This document shows, piece after piece, positions 6,649-14,254 of a stretch of 28,348 nt of DNA. The number at the start of each line of letters is the position of its first letter. Position 1 is the stretch's first letter. The notes beneath the pieces were generated by a model that did no database searches, was not told where the DNA came from, and saw only the letters and a list, made by a program, of their open reading frames with translations. The position numbers and the translations under genes are program-made. This DNA comes from DTU024 sp964518875. GTDB lineage: Bacteria > Bacillota > Clostridia > Christensenellales > Aristaeellaceae. The stretch is taken from positions 1 to 28,348 of the forward strand of contig CAZFHI010000024.1 in NCBI GenBank assembly GCA_964518875.1, in the 5' to 3' direction.

Positions 6649-8844
6649 ATGGCTCATTCCGCTTTTAAAAGAAAAACTCTTCAGGAGATGCTTGATGAAG
6701 TACAGAAGGCTCATCCGGGCGAAGACGTATCCATAATAGAAAAGGCTTACGATTTTGCGGCGAACGCGCACGACGGGCAAAAGCGCATGAGCGGCGAGCC
6801 TTATTTCACACACCCTGTTTTTGTGGCCAGCATTTTAACGCAGATTATGCTTGACGTTCCTACTATAGCCGCGGGGCTTCTGCACGACGTGGTTGAAGAC
6901 GTGGAAAGCGTAACGCTTGAAGACATAGAAGAAAACTTTGGCTCTGAAGTCGCCATGCTCGTTGACGGCGTAACAAAATTAGGCCGCCTTAATTTCCAGA
7001 ACCGCGAGGAACAGCAGGCGGAATCCCTGCGCAAGATGATACTTGCAATGGGCAAGGACATACGCGTAATAGTAATCAAGTTAGCCGACAGACTGCACAA
7101 CATGCTTACTTTAGGGTATCAGCCCGCGGACAAGCAGATTTCAATAGCGCGGGAAACGCTTGACATATACGCTCCTATCGCGCATAGACTGGGCGTATAT
7201 ACAATCAAGCAGGAGCTTGAGGATCTGGCGCTAAGCTTTATAGATCCTGAAGGCTACCGCAACGTGGCTCTGCGCGTCGGCGCCAAGCGCGTGGAACGTG
7301 AAAACCAGATTAAAACCATAATAGACATTTTAAGCGCCAGGCTTAAGGAAGACGGCATAAAAAACTTTGAAATAGAGGGCAGGCCAAAGCACCTGTACAG
7401 CATTTACAGGAAGATGGTGCTTCAAAACAAGCATTTTGACGAAATATACGATTTAATCGCTGTAAGAGTACTTGTGCAAACAATACCGGACTGCTACACG
7501 GTGCTTGGCATAGTGCATACGCTTTGGAACCATATGCCAAACCGCTTCAAAGACTATATTTCCGTGCCTAAAAACAACATGTATCAAAGCCTGCACACAA
7601 CCCTTGTTGGCGGCAGAACCATACCTACGCCCTTTGAAGTGCAGATACGCACATACGAAATGCACAAGGTAGCGGAGTACGGCATCGCCGCGCACTGGAA
7701 CTATAAGGAAGGCGGCAAGGATAAATCCCTTGATAAAAAGCTGTATTGGCTTAGGCAGATACTCGACTGGCAGAGCGAAGCCAAGGACTCCAAGGAGTTT
7801 TTGGACGGCCTTAAAACAGACCTGTTCAGCGAAGAAGTGTTCCTGTTTACTCCAAAAGGGGACATTATAAATATGCAGAAGGGAGCTACGCCGATAGATT
7901 TTGCGTACCGCATACACTCAGGCGTTGGCAACTCATGCGTTGGCGCTAAAGTAAACGGAAAGATGGTTCCGCTTGACACACCGCTTCAAACCGGCGACAG
8001 AGTGGAAATAATGACGAGCAAGTCCTCAAAAGGCCCGAGTATGGATTGGCTCAACATAGTAAAAACACAGCAGGCAAGATCCAAAATAAAGCAGTTCTTT
8101 AAAAAGGAGCTGCGCGGAGAAAACATATCGCGCGGCAAGACCATGCTTGAGCATGAAGCGAAGCGCAGAAGCGTAAAGCTGCCGGATATTGCAAAACAGG
8201 AGTATTATGAGCCGCTGCTTAAAAGATATTCTTTTTCAGACCTCGATTCAATATTCGGGGCCGTGGGCTACGGCGCAATACCGTCCGTATACGTTATATC
8301 GCAGCTATTAGAAGAACAAAAGAAAAAGACGGAAAGCGAAAAAGCAGAAAAACAGGCGGCGGCGCTGCCTGAACCTAATGAAGCTATACAGCACGGCAAG
8401 CCTACGAGCGGCGTGTACGTTGAAGGCGGGGCGGGCATGCTCGTGCGCTTTGCGCATTGCTGCAACCCTGTTCCAGGCGATGAAATTGCAGGCTATATAA
8501 CAAGGGGCAGAGGAGTAACGGTGCATAAGGCGGACTGCGCTAATATAATTAACTGCGAGCCAGAACGAAAGATAAAGGTTTCGTGGGCGGAGGAAGAGAT
8601 AGGCGAGTTCAGCGTCAAGCTGCGCATTATTGCTTACGACCACCCGAGTTTGTTAGGCGAAATAACCGTATATGTTTCAGACGCAGGAACGCCTGTTACG
8701 GCTGTATCAGTTAAGCTTAACAAAAACGGCACTTGCGCTATAAACATGGTTGTGCAGGTTAGCAGCAGGGAGCAGCTTAACCAGCTGCTTACGAAGATAA
8801 GAAAGCGTTCCGATATAATAGAAGCGCATCGTACGATAAGCTAA
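6649..8844 (+). CDS. relA: Bifunctional (p)ppGpp synthetase/hydrolase, Rel/SpoT type
   Basis: Makes and degrades the stringent-response alarmone (p)ppGpp. Domains in order: HD hydrolase with the His79-Asp80 pair in GLLHDVVEDV and a second site KLADRLHN near 145-152; synthetase with RPKHLYSIYRKM and R299-F-K-D302, where RxKD is the signature of bifunctional enzymes (monofunctional RelA has ExDD), followed by YQSLHTT and VQIRT; TGS domain at about 397-460; zinc-finger/RIS region with His603-Cys604-Cys605; C-terminal ACT domain at about 654-728. The 731-residue length is full, and both catalytic halves look active. AAGGAGGTG at 6637-6645 overlaps the recJ stop, giving tight coupling. Conventional annotation is relA; functionally it is Rel. 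Confidence 0.96.
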   Translation: MAHSAFKRKTLQEMLDEVQKAHPGEDVSIIEKAYDFAANAHDGQKRMSGEPYFTHPVFVASILTQIMLDVPTIAAGLLHDVVEDVESVTLEDIEENFGSEVAMLVDGVTKLGRLNFQNREEQQAESLRKMILAMGKDIRVIVIKLADRLHNMLTLGYQPADKQISIARETLDIYAPIAHRLGVYTIKQELEDLALSFIDPEGYRNVALRVGAKRVERENQIKTIIDILSARLKEDGIKNFEIEGRPKHLYSIYRKMVLQNKHFDEIYDLIAVRVLVQTIPDCYTVLGIVHTLWNHMPNRFKDYISVPKNNMYQSLHTTLVGGRTIPTPFEVQIRTYEMHKVAEYGIAAHWNYKEGGKDKSLDKKLYWLRQILDWQSEAKDSKEFLDGLKTDLFSEEVFLFTPKGDIINMQKGATPIDFAYRIHSGVGNSCVGAKVNGKMVPLDTPLQTGDRVEIMTSKSSKGPSMDWLNIVKTQQARSKIKQFFKKELRGENISRGKTMLEHEAKRRSVKLPDIAKQEYYEPLLKRYSFSDLDSIFGAVGYGAIPSVYVISQLLEEQKKKTESEKAEKQAAALPEPNEAIQHGKPTSGVYVEGGAGMLVRFAHCCNPVPGDEIAGYITRGRGVTVHKADCANIINCEPERKIKVSWAEEEIGEFSVKLRIIAYDHPSLLGEITVYVSDAGTPVTAVSVKLNKNGTCAINMVVQVSSREQLNQLLTKIRKRSDIIEAHRTIS

Positions 8845-8853
8845 GGAGGAGCA

Positions 8854-9303
8854 ATGCGAAGCGTAGTACAAAGGGTTAAAAATGCAAGCGTAAAATTAGA
8901 AGGCAGTGTGATAAGCAGCATAGAGAACGGCCTGCTCGTTCTGCTTGGCGTGGAAGACGGAGATACCGAAAAGGACGCTTTATATATGGCGGACAAGATA
9001 TGCAAGCTGCGCATATTTGAAGACAGTGACGGTAAGATGAACATAAGCATAAAAGACGCTGGGGGAAAAATAATAGTAGTAAGCCAGTTTACTCTTTTAG
9101 GGGATGCGAGAGGGCAGAACAGGCCGAGCTTTATACGCGCCGCCAAGCCTAAGGAAGCAGACGGGCTGTACAAAAAAGTAGTTGAAAGAATAGCTGCCAA
9201 CGGCATTGCGGTAAAGACAGGCAAATTTCAAACCCATATGGAGGTTTCTCTTGTTAACGACGGACCCGTCACCATACTTTTAGACAGCAAAAAAACATTT
9301 TGA
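8854..9303 (+). CDS. dtd: D-aminoacyl-tRNA deacylase
   Basis: Cytoplasmic proofreading enzyme that hydrolyses D-amino acids (and glycine) from mischarged tRNA. Seen: the N-terminal MRSVVQRV typical of the family, the catalytic-site motif SQFTL at residues 77-81, and the cross-subunit G-cis-P motif GPVT at 137-140. At 149 residues it is the normal length. AAGGAGG lies before the ATG, which is 9 bases after the rel stop. The rel-dtd order is conserved across Firmicutes. Nothing odd. Confidence 0.95.
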   Translation: MRSVVQRVKNASVKLEGSVISSIENGLLVLLGVEDGDTEKDALYMADKICKLRIFEDSDGKMNISIKDAGGKIIVVSQFTLLGDARGQNRPSFIRAAKPKEADGLYKKVVERIAANGIAVKTGKFQTHMEVSLVNDGPVTILLDSKKTF

Positions 9304-9310
9304 TAAGCGT

Positions 9311-9880
9311 ATGCATGTAGAAAAAATAGTCGTAGGCCCTGTTGAAACAAATTGCTATATACTTTCAAAAAATGAAAACGCGGAAGAAATAGTAGTTGTT
9401 GATCCGGGGGCTCAGGCGGAAAAAATAAAAGAAAAAATAGGCGACAGAAAAGTACAGGCTGTGCTTTTAACGCACGGCCACTTTGACCATACGGGAGCGC
9501 TGCGCGCTTTTGAAGGGTATCCTATATACATAAATAAAAAAGATGAAAAAATGCTCAGCGACTATAGGCTTAGCGCAGGATATTTAATTAACGACTCAGC
9601 TTTAAGGCCCAGGCCCACAAACTTTTATAAGGACCTTGACGTGCTTAAAATTGCGGGGCTTGATATTACGGTACTCGAAACGCCGGGACACACCATGGGA
9701 AGCGTAAGCCTTATGTGCGGAAATCAAATTTTAACAGGCGATACGCTTTTTGACGGAGATTACGGCAGGGTGGACTTGCCAGGCGGCAGCATGGAAATGA
9801 TGAAAAAATCGCTGAAGCGCCTTTTTAGCTATGCCGGGTACAAAGCGTACCCCGGGCACGGAGCGAACACTATAATTTAA
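9311..9880 (+). CDS. Metallo-beta-lactamase-fold hydrolase, glyoxalase II-like
   Basis: Small cytoplasmic MBL-fold hydrolase of the YcbL/glyoxalase-II-like group, which cleaves thioesters or similar bonds with a dinuclear metal site. Seen: the metal motif H55-G-H57-F-D59-H60, TPGHTMGS near 127, GDTLFDGDYGRVDLPGG near 143 and YPGHG near the C-terminus. The protein ends TII right after GHGANT; many relatives carry a further dozen or so residues ending NPF, so it is slightly short at the C-terminus. The stop TAA shares its last A with the hemZ start (TAATG). It is a constant member of the rel-dtd-MBL-hemZ cluster in Clostridia. The physiological substrate is unknown. Confidence 0.9.
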   Translation: MHVEKIVVGPVETNCYILSKNENAEEIVVVDPGAQAEKIKEKIGDRKVQAVLLTHGHFDHTGALRAFEGYPIYINKKDEKMLSDYRLSAGYLINDSALRPRPTNFYKDLDVLKIAGLDITVLETPGHTMGSVSLMCGNQILTGDTLFDGDYGRVDLPGGSMEMMKKSLKRLFSYAGYKAYPGHGANTII

Positions 9881-11355
9881 TGCAGATTATTTTAAAAACA
9901 CCCGTTCAGGCTTTTTCAAAGGAAGCGCTGGAAATGATCGGGCTTTTTTACAGGGACTTTAATTTTTACGTAGATACGGACGCTAAAGCCGATATGCTTG
10001 TGCTGCATGAAGAAGAGACTGAAAATAAAAAAAGGCGCATAACGGTAAAGCTGTACTATAATAACGCTGTTTATGAATCTTCTTCCCTGGAAAAAATATA
10101 CGACGACATAATAGTAGAAAAGCGTATGCATAAAAGGCAGTTTAAGCTGTGCCTTTATGAATGCCTTGTTAAAGCTGCAAATTACACTCCGCCATGGGGT
10201 TCGCTTACAGGCATACGGCCTACCGGATTAGTGTATAAAAAAATGAAAGAGGGCTTAAGCCTTGAAGAATCAATTACCTGGTTTAAGAACCGTTTTGACG
10301 TTTCAGACGATAAAACAGAGCTTGTGAAAGAAACCATACTTGAGCAGCAGAAGTACGCGCCGCCTTATAAAAACGCAATAGACATATATGTAGGCATACC
10401 CTTTTGCGTATCAAGGTGCCGTTATTGCAGCTTTTTCAGCGATACTGCAAATAACGCTGCCCTTATGGAAGAATACGCAGACTGCCTTGTAAAAGAAATT
10501 TCTTACGCGCTGCCTATGCTGGAAGGCTTTAATTTCCGCAGCTTTTACATGGGCGGGGGAACGCCTACCGCTTTAAGCGTAAACCTGCTTAAAAAAATAC
10601 TCCACGCTCTTAAGCCTGTTTTGGAAAACACAAAGGAAATAAGCATAGAAGCCGGCAGACCTGATACCATAGATAAGGATAAGTTTAAGCTTTTTCGCGA
10701 CTGCGGTGTAAGCAGGATATCCGTTAACCCTCAAACCAGACATGAAAAAACGCTGGAAACAATAGGCCGCAGCCACACGACCAAGCAGACTGAAAAAGCC
10801 TTTGAACTTGCAAAAGCCATGGGCTTTAAAAATATAAACATGGATATTATAGCGGGGCTTCCAGGAGAAAACGAGAAAATGTTTTCAGAAACGTTAGACT
10901 GGATTTCTAAAATGGACCCTGAAAGCGTTACTATACATACATTAAGCATAAAGCGTTCAAGCCTTATGCACCAGTGGAAGGATACGCTGCCTGAAAATTC
11001 TGTTGTTGAAAATATGGTTAAAATGGGACGCGAATCCTGCAAAAACAAAAACCTTAACCCGTACTACCTGTACAGGCAGAAAAGGCAGGCAGGAAACCTT
11101 GAAAATACAGGCTACGCAAAATATAACAAGGCATGCATTTATAATATTGATTCCATGGAAGAAATATGCAGCATAATAGCGTTTGGTTCAGGCGGCATTT
11201 CAAAAATAATAAACGCCGATGACGATAAAATAATACGCAGCGCAAACATGATGGACGCGCGCAGATATATTGAAAGAATAGATAATATGCTGGAGCGCAA
11301 AAGGGAAATTATAAGCCGCCTTGCCCTTGCAGGGAAAGATACTCTTCAAGCGTAA
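9880..11355 (+). CDS. hemZ: Oxygen-independent coproporphyrinogen III oxidase-like radical SAM protein HemZ
   Basis: Radical SAM protein of the HemN/HemZ family, annotated as coproporphyrinogen dehydrogenase. Seen: N-terminal domain of about 165 residues with the HemZ hallmark PWGSLTGIRPT near 105-115, then the 4Fe-4S motif C176-x3-C180-x2-C183 in PFCVSRCRYC, SAM-binding FYMGGGTPTAL near 222-232, and a family-length C-terminal domain (491 residues in all). The start overlaps the previous stop by one base. No other haem genes are in the window, so whether it makes haem or acts on another substrate is open; some HemN-like proteins are haem chaperones or methyltransferases. Its last 47 bases overlap the convergent carboxypeptidase gene. 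Confidence 0.9.
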   Translation: MQIILKTPVQAFSKEALEMIGLFYRDFNFYVDTDAKADMLVLHEEETENKKRRITVKLYYNNAVYESSSLEKIYDDIIVEKRMHKRQFKLCLYECLVKAANYTPPWGSLTGIRPTGLVYKKMKEGLSLEESITWFKNRFDVSDDKTELVKETILEQQKYAPPYKNAIDIYVGIPFCVSRCRYCSFFSDTANNAALMEEYADCLVKEISYALPMLEGFNFRSFYMGGGTPTALSVNLLKKILHALKPVLENTKEISIEAGRPDTIDKDKFKLFRDCGVSRISVNPQTRHEKTLETIGRSHTTKQTEKAFELAKAMGFKNINMDIIAGLPGENEKMFSETLDWISKMDPESVTIHTLSIKRSSLMHQWKDTLPENSVVENMVKMGRESCKNKNLNPYYLYRQKRQAGNLENTGYAKYNKACIYNIDSMEEICSIIAFGSGGISKIINADDDKIIRSANMMDARRYIERIDNMLERKREIISRLALAGKDTLQA

Positions 11356-12361
11356 TATCGGCGTCGCGCATATAGGCGCTGTGCAGCATGCCGACATAGC
11401 GTATATGCCATGGCTCGTACTTAAAGCCTGTAATTTTTTCCTTGCCCAAAGGATAGCGCATAATAAATCCAAAATCCCAGCAGTTTTGAGCGAGCCATTT
11501 GGCTTGCTCCGTATCTCCAAAGGAAACGCCCGGCACTGTAATATCAAACGCAAGTCCGCTATGGTGCTCGCTTGTCCCAACGGGAGCCACTTCCCTGGAC
11601 GTCGCTTTTTTCGCTGCTTCCTGGTTCATGGCTTCTCCTGTAACTTCGCCGTCCATATACTGCTTCATACGGTCTGAAAACAGCTTTTGCTGTTCATCCG
11701 TTGTGCGGTAGCCTTCGCTTATCTGCCAGGGGCTTATCCCCTGCTGTTTTGCCGCTTTTATCATTTCACCCAAAGCCACGACGGCTTTTTTGCTTGCTTT
11801 TTCGCCGTTCTCTTTTACTATTATTGTGTCTTCGTCTAATAAGGAGCGTATGCTTACTAAATCATCGGGGGTATAGTCCTCGCTTACAGGATGCGTACGG
11901 TTTACAAGCATAGGAAGATCTTTTTCAGAAACGTCAGGAAGCACAGGCGTAGGCGTAACCACTATTGAGTGAGCCTGGTCGCTGTAAAGCATGGATAACG
12001 TGGAGTTTCCTGCAATACCGTCAGCGTCAAGGCTATGCTGCTTCTGGAACAGGCTTACGGCTTCCTTTGTAGCGCTGCCGAACTGCCCGTCTATTTCGCC
12101 GCTGTAATAGCCCAAATCCTTAAGCTTTTGCTGTAAATCCTTAACCTCTGTGCTTATTGAACCCATGCGAAGCAGAGGCGCGGTCGCCTCGGCGTAGAGC
12201 ATTGGCGGGGCTAAGCTTGGGCTTGGCGTAATGCTGCTTAAGCTTATATATTCATCATTAGCTTTTTTAGCCGACGCCAAAAATGCGCCGCCTGCCGCAA
12301 TAGCTGCTATAATTACAAACAGGATTATGGCAGAAAACAAGCTTATCTGTTTGTTTTTCAT
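11309..12361 (-). CDS. Membrane-anchored D-alanyl-D-alanine carboxypeptidase, VanY family, with peptidoglycan-binding domain
   Basis: Trims the terminal D-Ala of peptidoglycan stem peptides outside the membrane. Seen: an N-terminal membrane anchor (residues 7-30), a Ser/Pro/Ala-rich linker, a PG_binding_1 domain (about 67-127, with VKDLQQKLKDLGYY and DGQFGSATKEAV), then the zinc peptidase domain (about 185-340) with the S-x-H266-x2-G-x-A-x-D273 motif and E316-P-W-H319. All expected metal and catalytic residues are present. The ATG at 12361 follows a strong RBS (AAGGAGG on this strand). The 3' end overlaps hemZ by 47 bases tail to tail. No vanA-type or vanS/vanR genes are near, so a housekeeping wall role is more likely than vancomycin resistance. 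Confidence 0.93.
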   Translation of the reverse strand: MKNKQISLFSAIILFVIIAAIAAGGAFLASAKKANDEYISLSSITPSPSLAPPMLYAEATAPLLRMGSISTEVKDLQQKLKDLGYYSGEIDGQFGSATKEAVSLFQKQHSLDADGIAGNSTLSMLYSDQAHSIVVTPTPVLPDVSEKDLPMLVNRTHPVSEDYTPDDLVSIRSLLDEDTIIVKENGEKASKKAVVALGEMIKAAKQQGISPWQISEGYRTTDEQQKLFSDRMKQYMDGEVTGEAMNQEAAKKATSREVAPVGTSEHHSGLAFDITVPGVSFGDTEQAKWLAQNCWDFGFIMRYPLGKEKITGFKYEPWHIRYVGMLHSAYMRDADITLEEYLSLQGQGGL

Positions 12362-12388
12362 AGATCCTCCTTAAAGCTTTCAAGAGGA

Positions 12389-12417
12389 AGTATACTGTTG
12401 CAGGGCTTAAGTGTCAA
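12389..12417 (-). promoter_or_regulatory. Promoter of the VanY-type carboxypeptidase gene
   Basis: On the minus strand, perfect TTGACA (12412-12417), a 17-bp spacer and TATACT (12389-12394). The predicted leader is about 20 bases and contains the RBS. Confidence 0.85.
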
Positions 12418-12428
12418 CAACGGCAAAG

Positions 12429-12457
12429 TTGAATGTTTTTTTTAAGCGTGGTAAAAT
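12429..12457 (+). promoter_or_regulatory. Promoter of the HAD phosphatase-rlmH-recF unit
   Basis: TTGAAT at 12429-12434, a 17-bp spacer and TAAAAT at 12452-12457, divergent from the carboxypeptidase promoter. The two -35 elements are only 11 bp apart, so the pair may share regulation. Confidence 0.75.
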
Positions 12458-12481
12458 CAGGCTCAGAGCTTGGGAGGTATT

Positions 12482-13135
12482 ATGAACAAACTTGTTTTTT
12501 TTGACCTTGACGGCACTCTGCTTAACACCCTGCCGGACATTGCGAACAGCATGAACCGCTCTCTTAACAAATTAGGGCTTAAAAGCTACCCGCTTGACGC
12601 CTATAAGCTGTTTACCGGCAACGGCTCAAGAGTGCTTACTCAAAGAGCGTTGAAGGGCGATACAGAGCATGAAGAAGAGCTTTATAATTTGTACAGAGAA
12701 GACTATGCCGTAAACAGCCGCGTTTTTACAAAACCTTATGACGGCATTGAAGATATGCTTGAAACGCTTAAGCGAGCTGGCTGTCTGCTTATAGTATATA
12801 CAAATAAAGACAACGAAGACGCGCAGGACGTTATAAACTATTATTTTAAAAATAATATTTTCAATAAAGTGCAGGGGCATATGGACGGGTTCCCGCTCAA
12901 GCCGGACCCTTCCCTTGCGCATTACATGCTTAAAAACATGGGTATAGGAAGCCGGTACGGCCTTTATTATATTGGAGATACAAATACAGATATGCGCTGC
13001 GCGCGCAACATAGGCGCCGTCAGCTTAGCGGCAACCTGGGGCTTCCAGACGAGGGAAATGTTAGAAAAAGAAAAGCCGGACTTTTTTATAGATACGCCGA
13101 AAGAAGCTGTAAACATTATATTAGAGGGAGAATAA
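12482..13135 (+). CDS. HAD-family phosphatase, phosphoglycolate phosphatase-like
   Basis: Soluble HAD hydrolase. I start it at ATG 12482 because GGGAGG (12472-12477) is a good RBS there; the in-frame TTG at 12470 overlaps that RBS. Seen with this start (217 residues): motif I D8-L-D10-G-T, a cap region with GNGSRVLTQRAL near 46-57 typical of Gph-like enzymes, motif II Thr107 in VYTNKD, motif III Lys140 in PLKPDP, motif IV GDTNTD at 165-170. All four catalytic motifs are intact. It likely acts on phosphoglycolate or another small phosphoester; specificity cannot be read from sequence. It is first in a run of four same-strand genes. Confidence 0.88.
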   Translation: MNKLVFFDLDGTLLNTLPDIANSMNRSLNKLGLKSYPLDAYKLFTGNGSRVLTQRALKGDTEHEEELYNLYREDYAVNSRVFTKPYDGIEDMLETLKRAGCLLIVYTNKDNEDAQDVINYYFKNNIFNKVQGHMDGFPLKPDPSLAHYMLKNMGIGSRYGLYYIGDTNTDMRCARNIGAVSLAATWGFQTREMLEKEKPDFFIDTPKEAVNIILEGE

Positions 13136-13136
13136 A

Positions 13137-13781
13137 ATGCTCAAAGCGGTTATATTTGATATGGACGGTCTGCTTTTTGACACGGAGCCGATAGGTGCCA
13201 AGGCCAACATGGAAGCGGCTAAACGCCAGGGCTTTAATCTTGGTTATCAGGACGCTTTGAGCACGCTTGGGCAAACGCAGGAGCGCTCTTTAAGCATACT
13301 TAAGCGGCTTTTGCCGGGCGTTGATCTGGACAAGTTTAATATAGATTATGCCAAACATTTAGACGGCACCACCAGACACAGCGTGCCGCTTAAGCCTTAC
13401 GCTAAGGAAGCGCTCGATAAGGCAAAGGAATCAGGTCTTTTATGTTGCCTTTGCTCTTCAAATTCAAAAAAAAGAATAGATAGGTATTTAAGGCTGTCAG
13501 GGCTTCAAAACCGCTTTGACGCTATTGTTTCAGGAGACGACGGAGCAAGGTCCAAGCCCGCTCCCGACATGTATATTTTAGCCGCGAAAAAGCTGAATAC
13601 AGACCCTTTAAACTGCCTTGTGTTTGAGGATTCGCCAGCTGGGCTTGAAGCGGCGCACAGGGCTAAAATGATTGTATATATGGTTCCGGATCTTGTGCCT
13701 TATTCTGAGGAATATTCTGTGTTTTCAGACGGGGTTATCCAAAGCCTTAAGGAAGCGCCTGCCTTGTACAGCGCGTTATGA
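13137..13781 (+). CDS. HAD-family hydrolase, beta-phosphoglucomutase-like subfamily
   Basis: HAD hydrolase with motif I FDMDGLLFDTEP (nucleophile Asp8, acid/base Asp10), motif II serine in CLCSSNS, motif III Lys in RSKPAPD and motif IV FEDSPAG, the pattern of the beta-phosphoglucomutase/YcjU/phosphatase group. It has 214 residues, the usual length. The RBS GAGGGAG lies inside the end of the preceding HAD gene, whose stop is one base before this ATG. It overlaps rlmH by 4 bases (ATGA). It could be a sugar-phosphate phosphatase rather than a mutase; I cannot decide. Confidence 0.88.
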   Translation: MLKAVIFDMDGLLFDTEPIGAKANMEAAKRQGFNLGYQDALSTLGQTQERSLSILKRLLPGVDLDKFNIDYAKHLDGTTRHSVPLKPYAKEALDKAKESGLLCCLCSSNSKKRIDRYLRLSGLQNRFDAIVSGDDGARSKPAPDMYILAAKKLNTDPLNCLVFEDSPAGLEAAHRAKMIVYMVPDLVPYSEEYSVFSDGVIQSLKEAPALYSAL

Positions 13782-14254
13782 GCATAGCTGTTCTGTCCGT
13801 TGGGAAAGTAAGGGAAAAGTATTTTGCGGACGCTGTTAATGAATACGTTAAAAGGCTCTCACGCTTTACAAAGATAGAGATGATAGAAGTAAAGGATGAG
13901 CCGGAACCTAAAAACGCTTCTTATGCTCAAATTGAACGCATAAAACAGACTGAAGGAGAAAGGCTGCTTTCTAAAGTAAAACCCGACGACTACGTTATAG
14001 CGCTCGCAATAAACGGCGATAAATTTTCAAGCGAAGGCTTTGCCGAACGCGTCAAGGAGCTTTTAGATTCGTCGCGGCGCGTTGTGTTTGTAATTGGCGG
14101 TTCAAACGGCCTTTGTGAAAACGTGTTGAATAGGGCAGACGGCAGGCTTTCTTTCTCTTCGTTTACGTTTCCGCACCAGCTTATGCGCGTAATACTGTTA
14201 GAACAGCTTTACCGCGCTTGCAAAATAAACGCGAATGAAAGGTACCATAAGTAA
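13778..14254 (+). CDS. rlmH: 23S rRNA (pseudouridine1915-N3)-methyltransferase RlmH
   Basis: SPOUT methyltransferase that N3-methylates pseudouridine 1915 in helix 69 of 23S rRNA, acting on the 70S ribosome. Seen: N-terminal IAVLSVGKVREKYF, the SAM-knot motif FVIGGSNGL at residues 104-112, the C-terminal motif SFTFPHQLMRVILLEQ at 128-143, and the terminal YRACKINANERYHK characteristic of the family. At 158 residues it is full length. The ATG overlaps the previous gene's stop, and its stop abuts the recF ATG, so the HAD-rlmH-recF genes are translationally coupled. Confidence 0.96.
   Translation: MSIAVLSVGKVREKYFADAVNEYVKRLSRFTKIEMIEVKDEPEPKNASYAQIERIKQTEGERLLSKVKPDDYVIALAINGDKFSSEGFAERVKELLDSSRRVVFVIGGSNGLCENVLNRADGRLSFSSFTFPHQLMRVILLEQLYRACKINANERYHK

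Noticed and set aside
11309..12361. VanY-type gene as part of a vancomycin resistance cassette
   Set aside because: No ligase, VanX or two-component genes lie nearby, and the protein has a peptidoglycan-binding domain typical of housekeeping wall enzymes.
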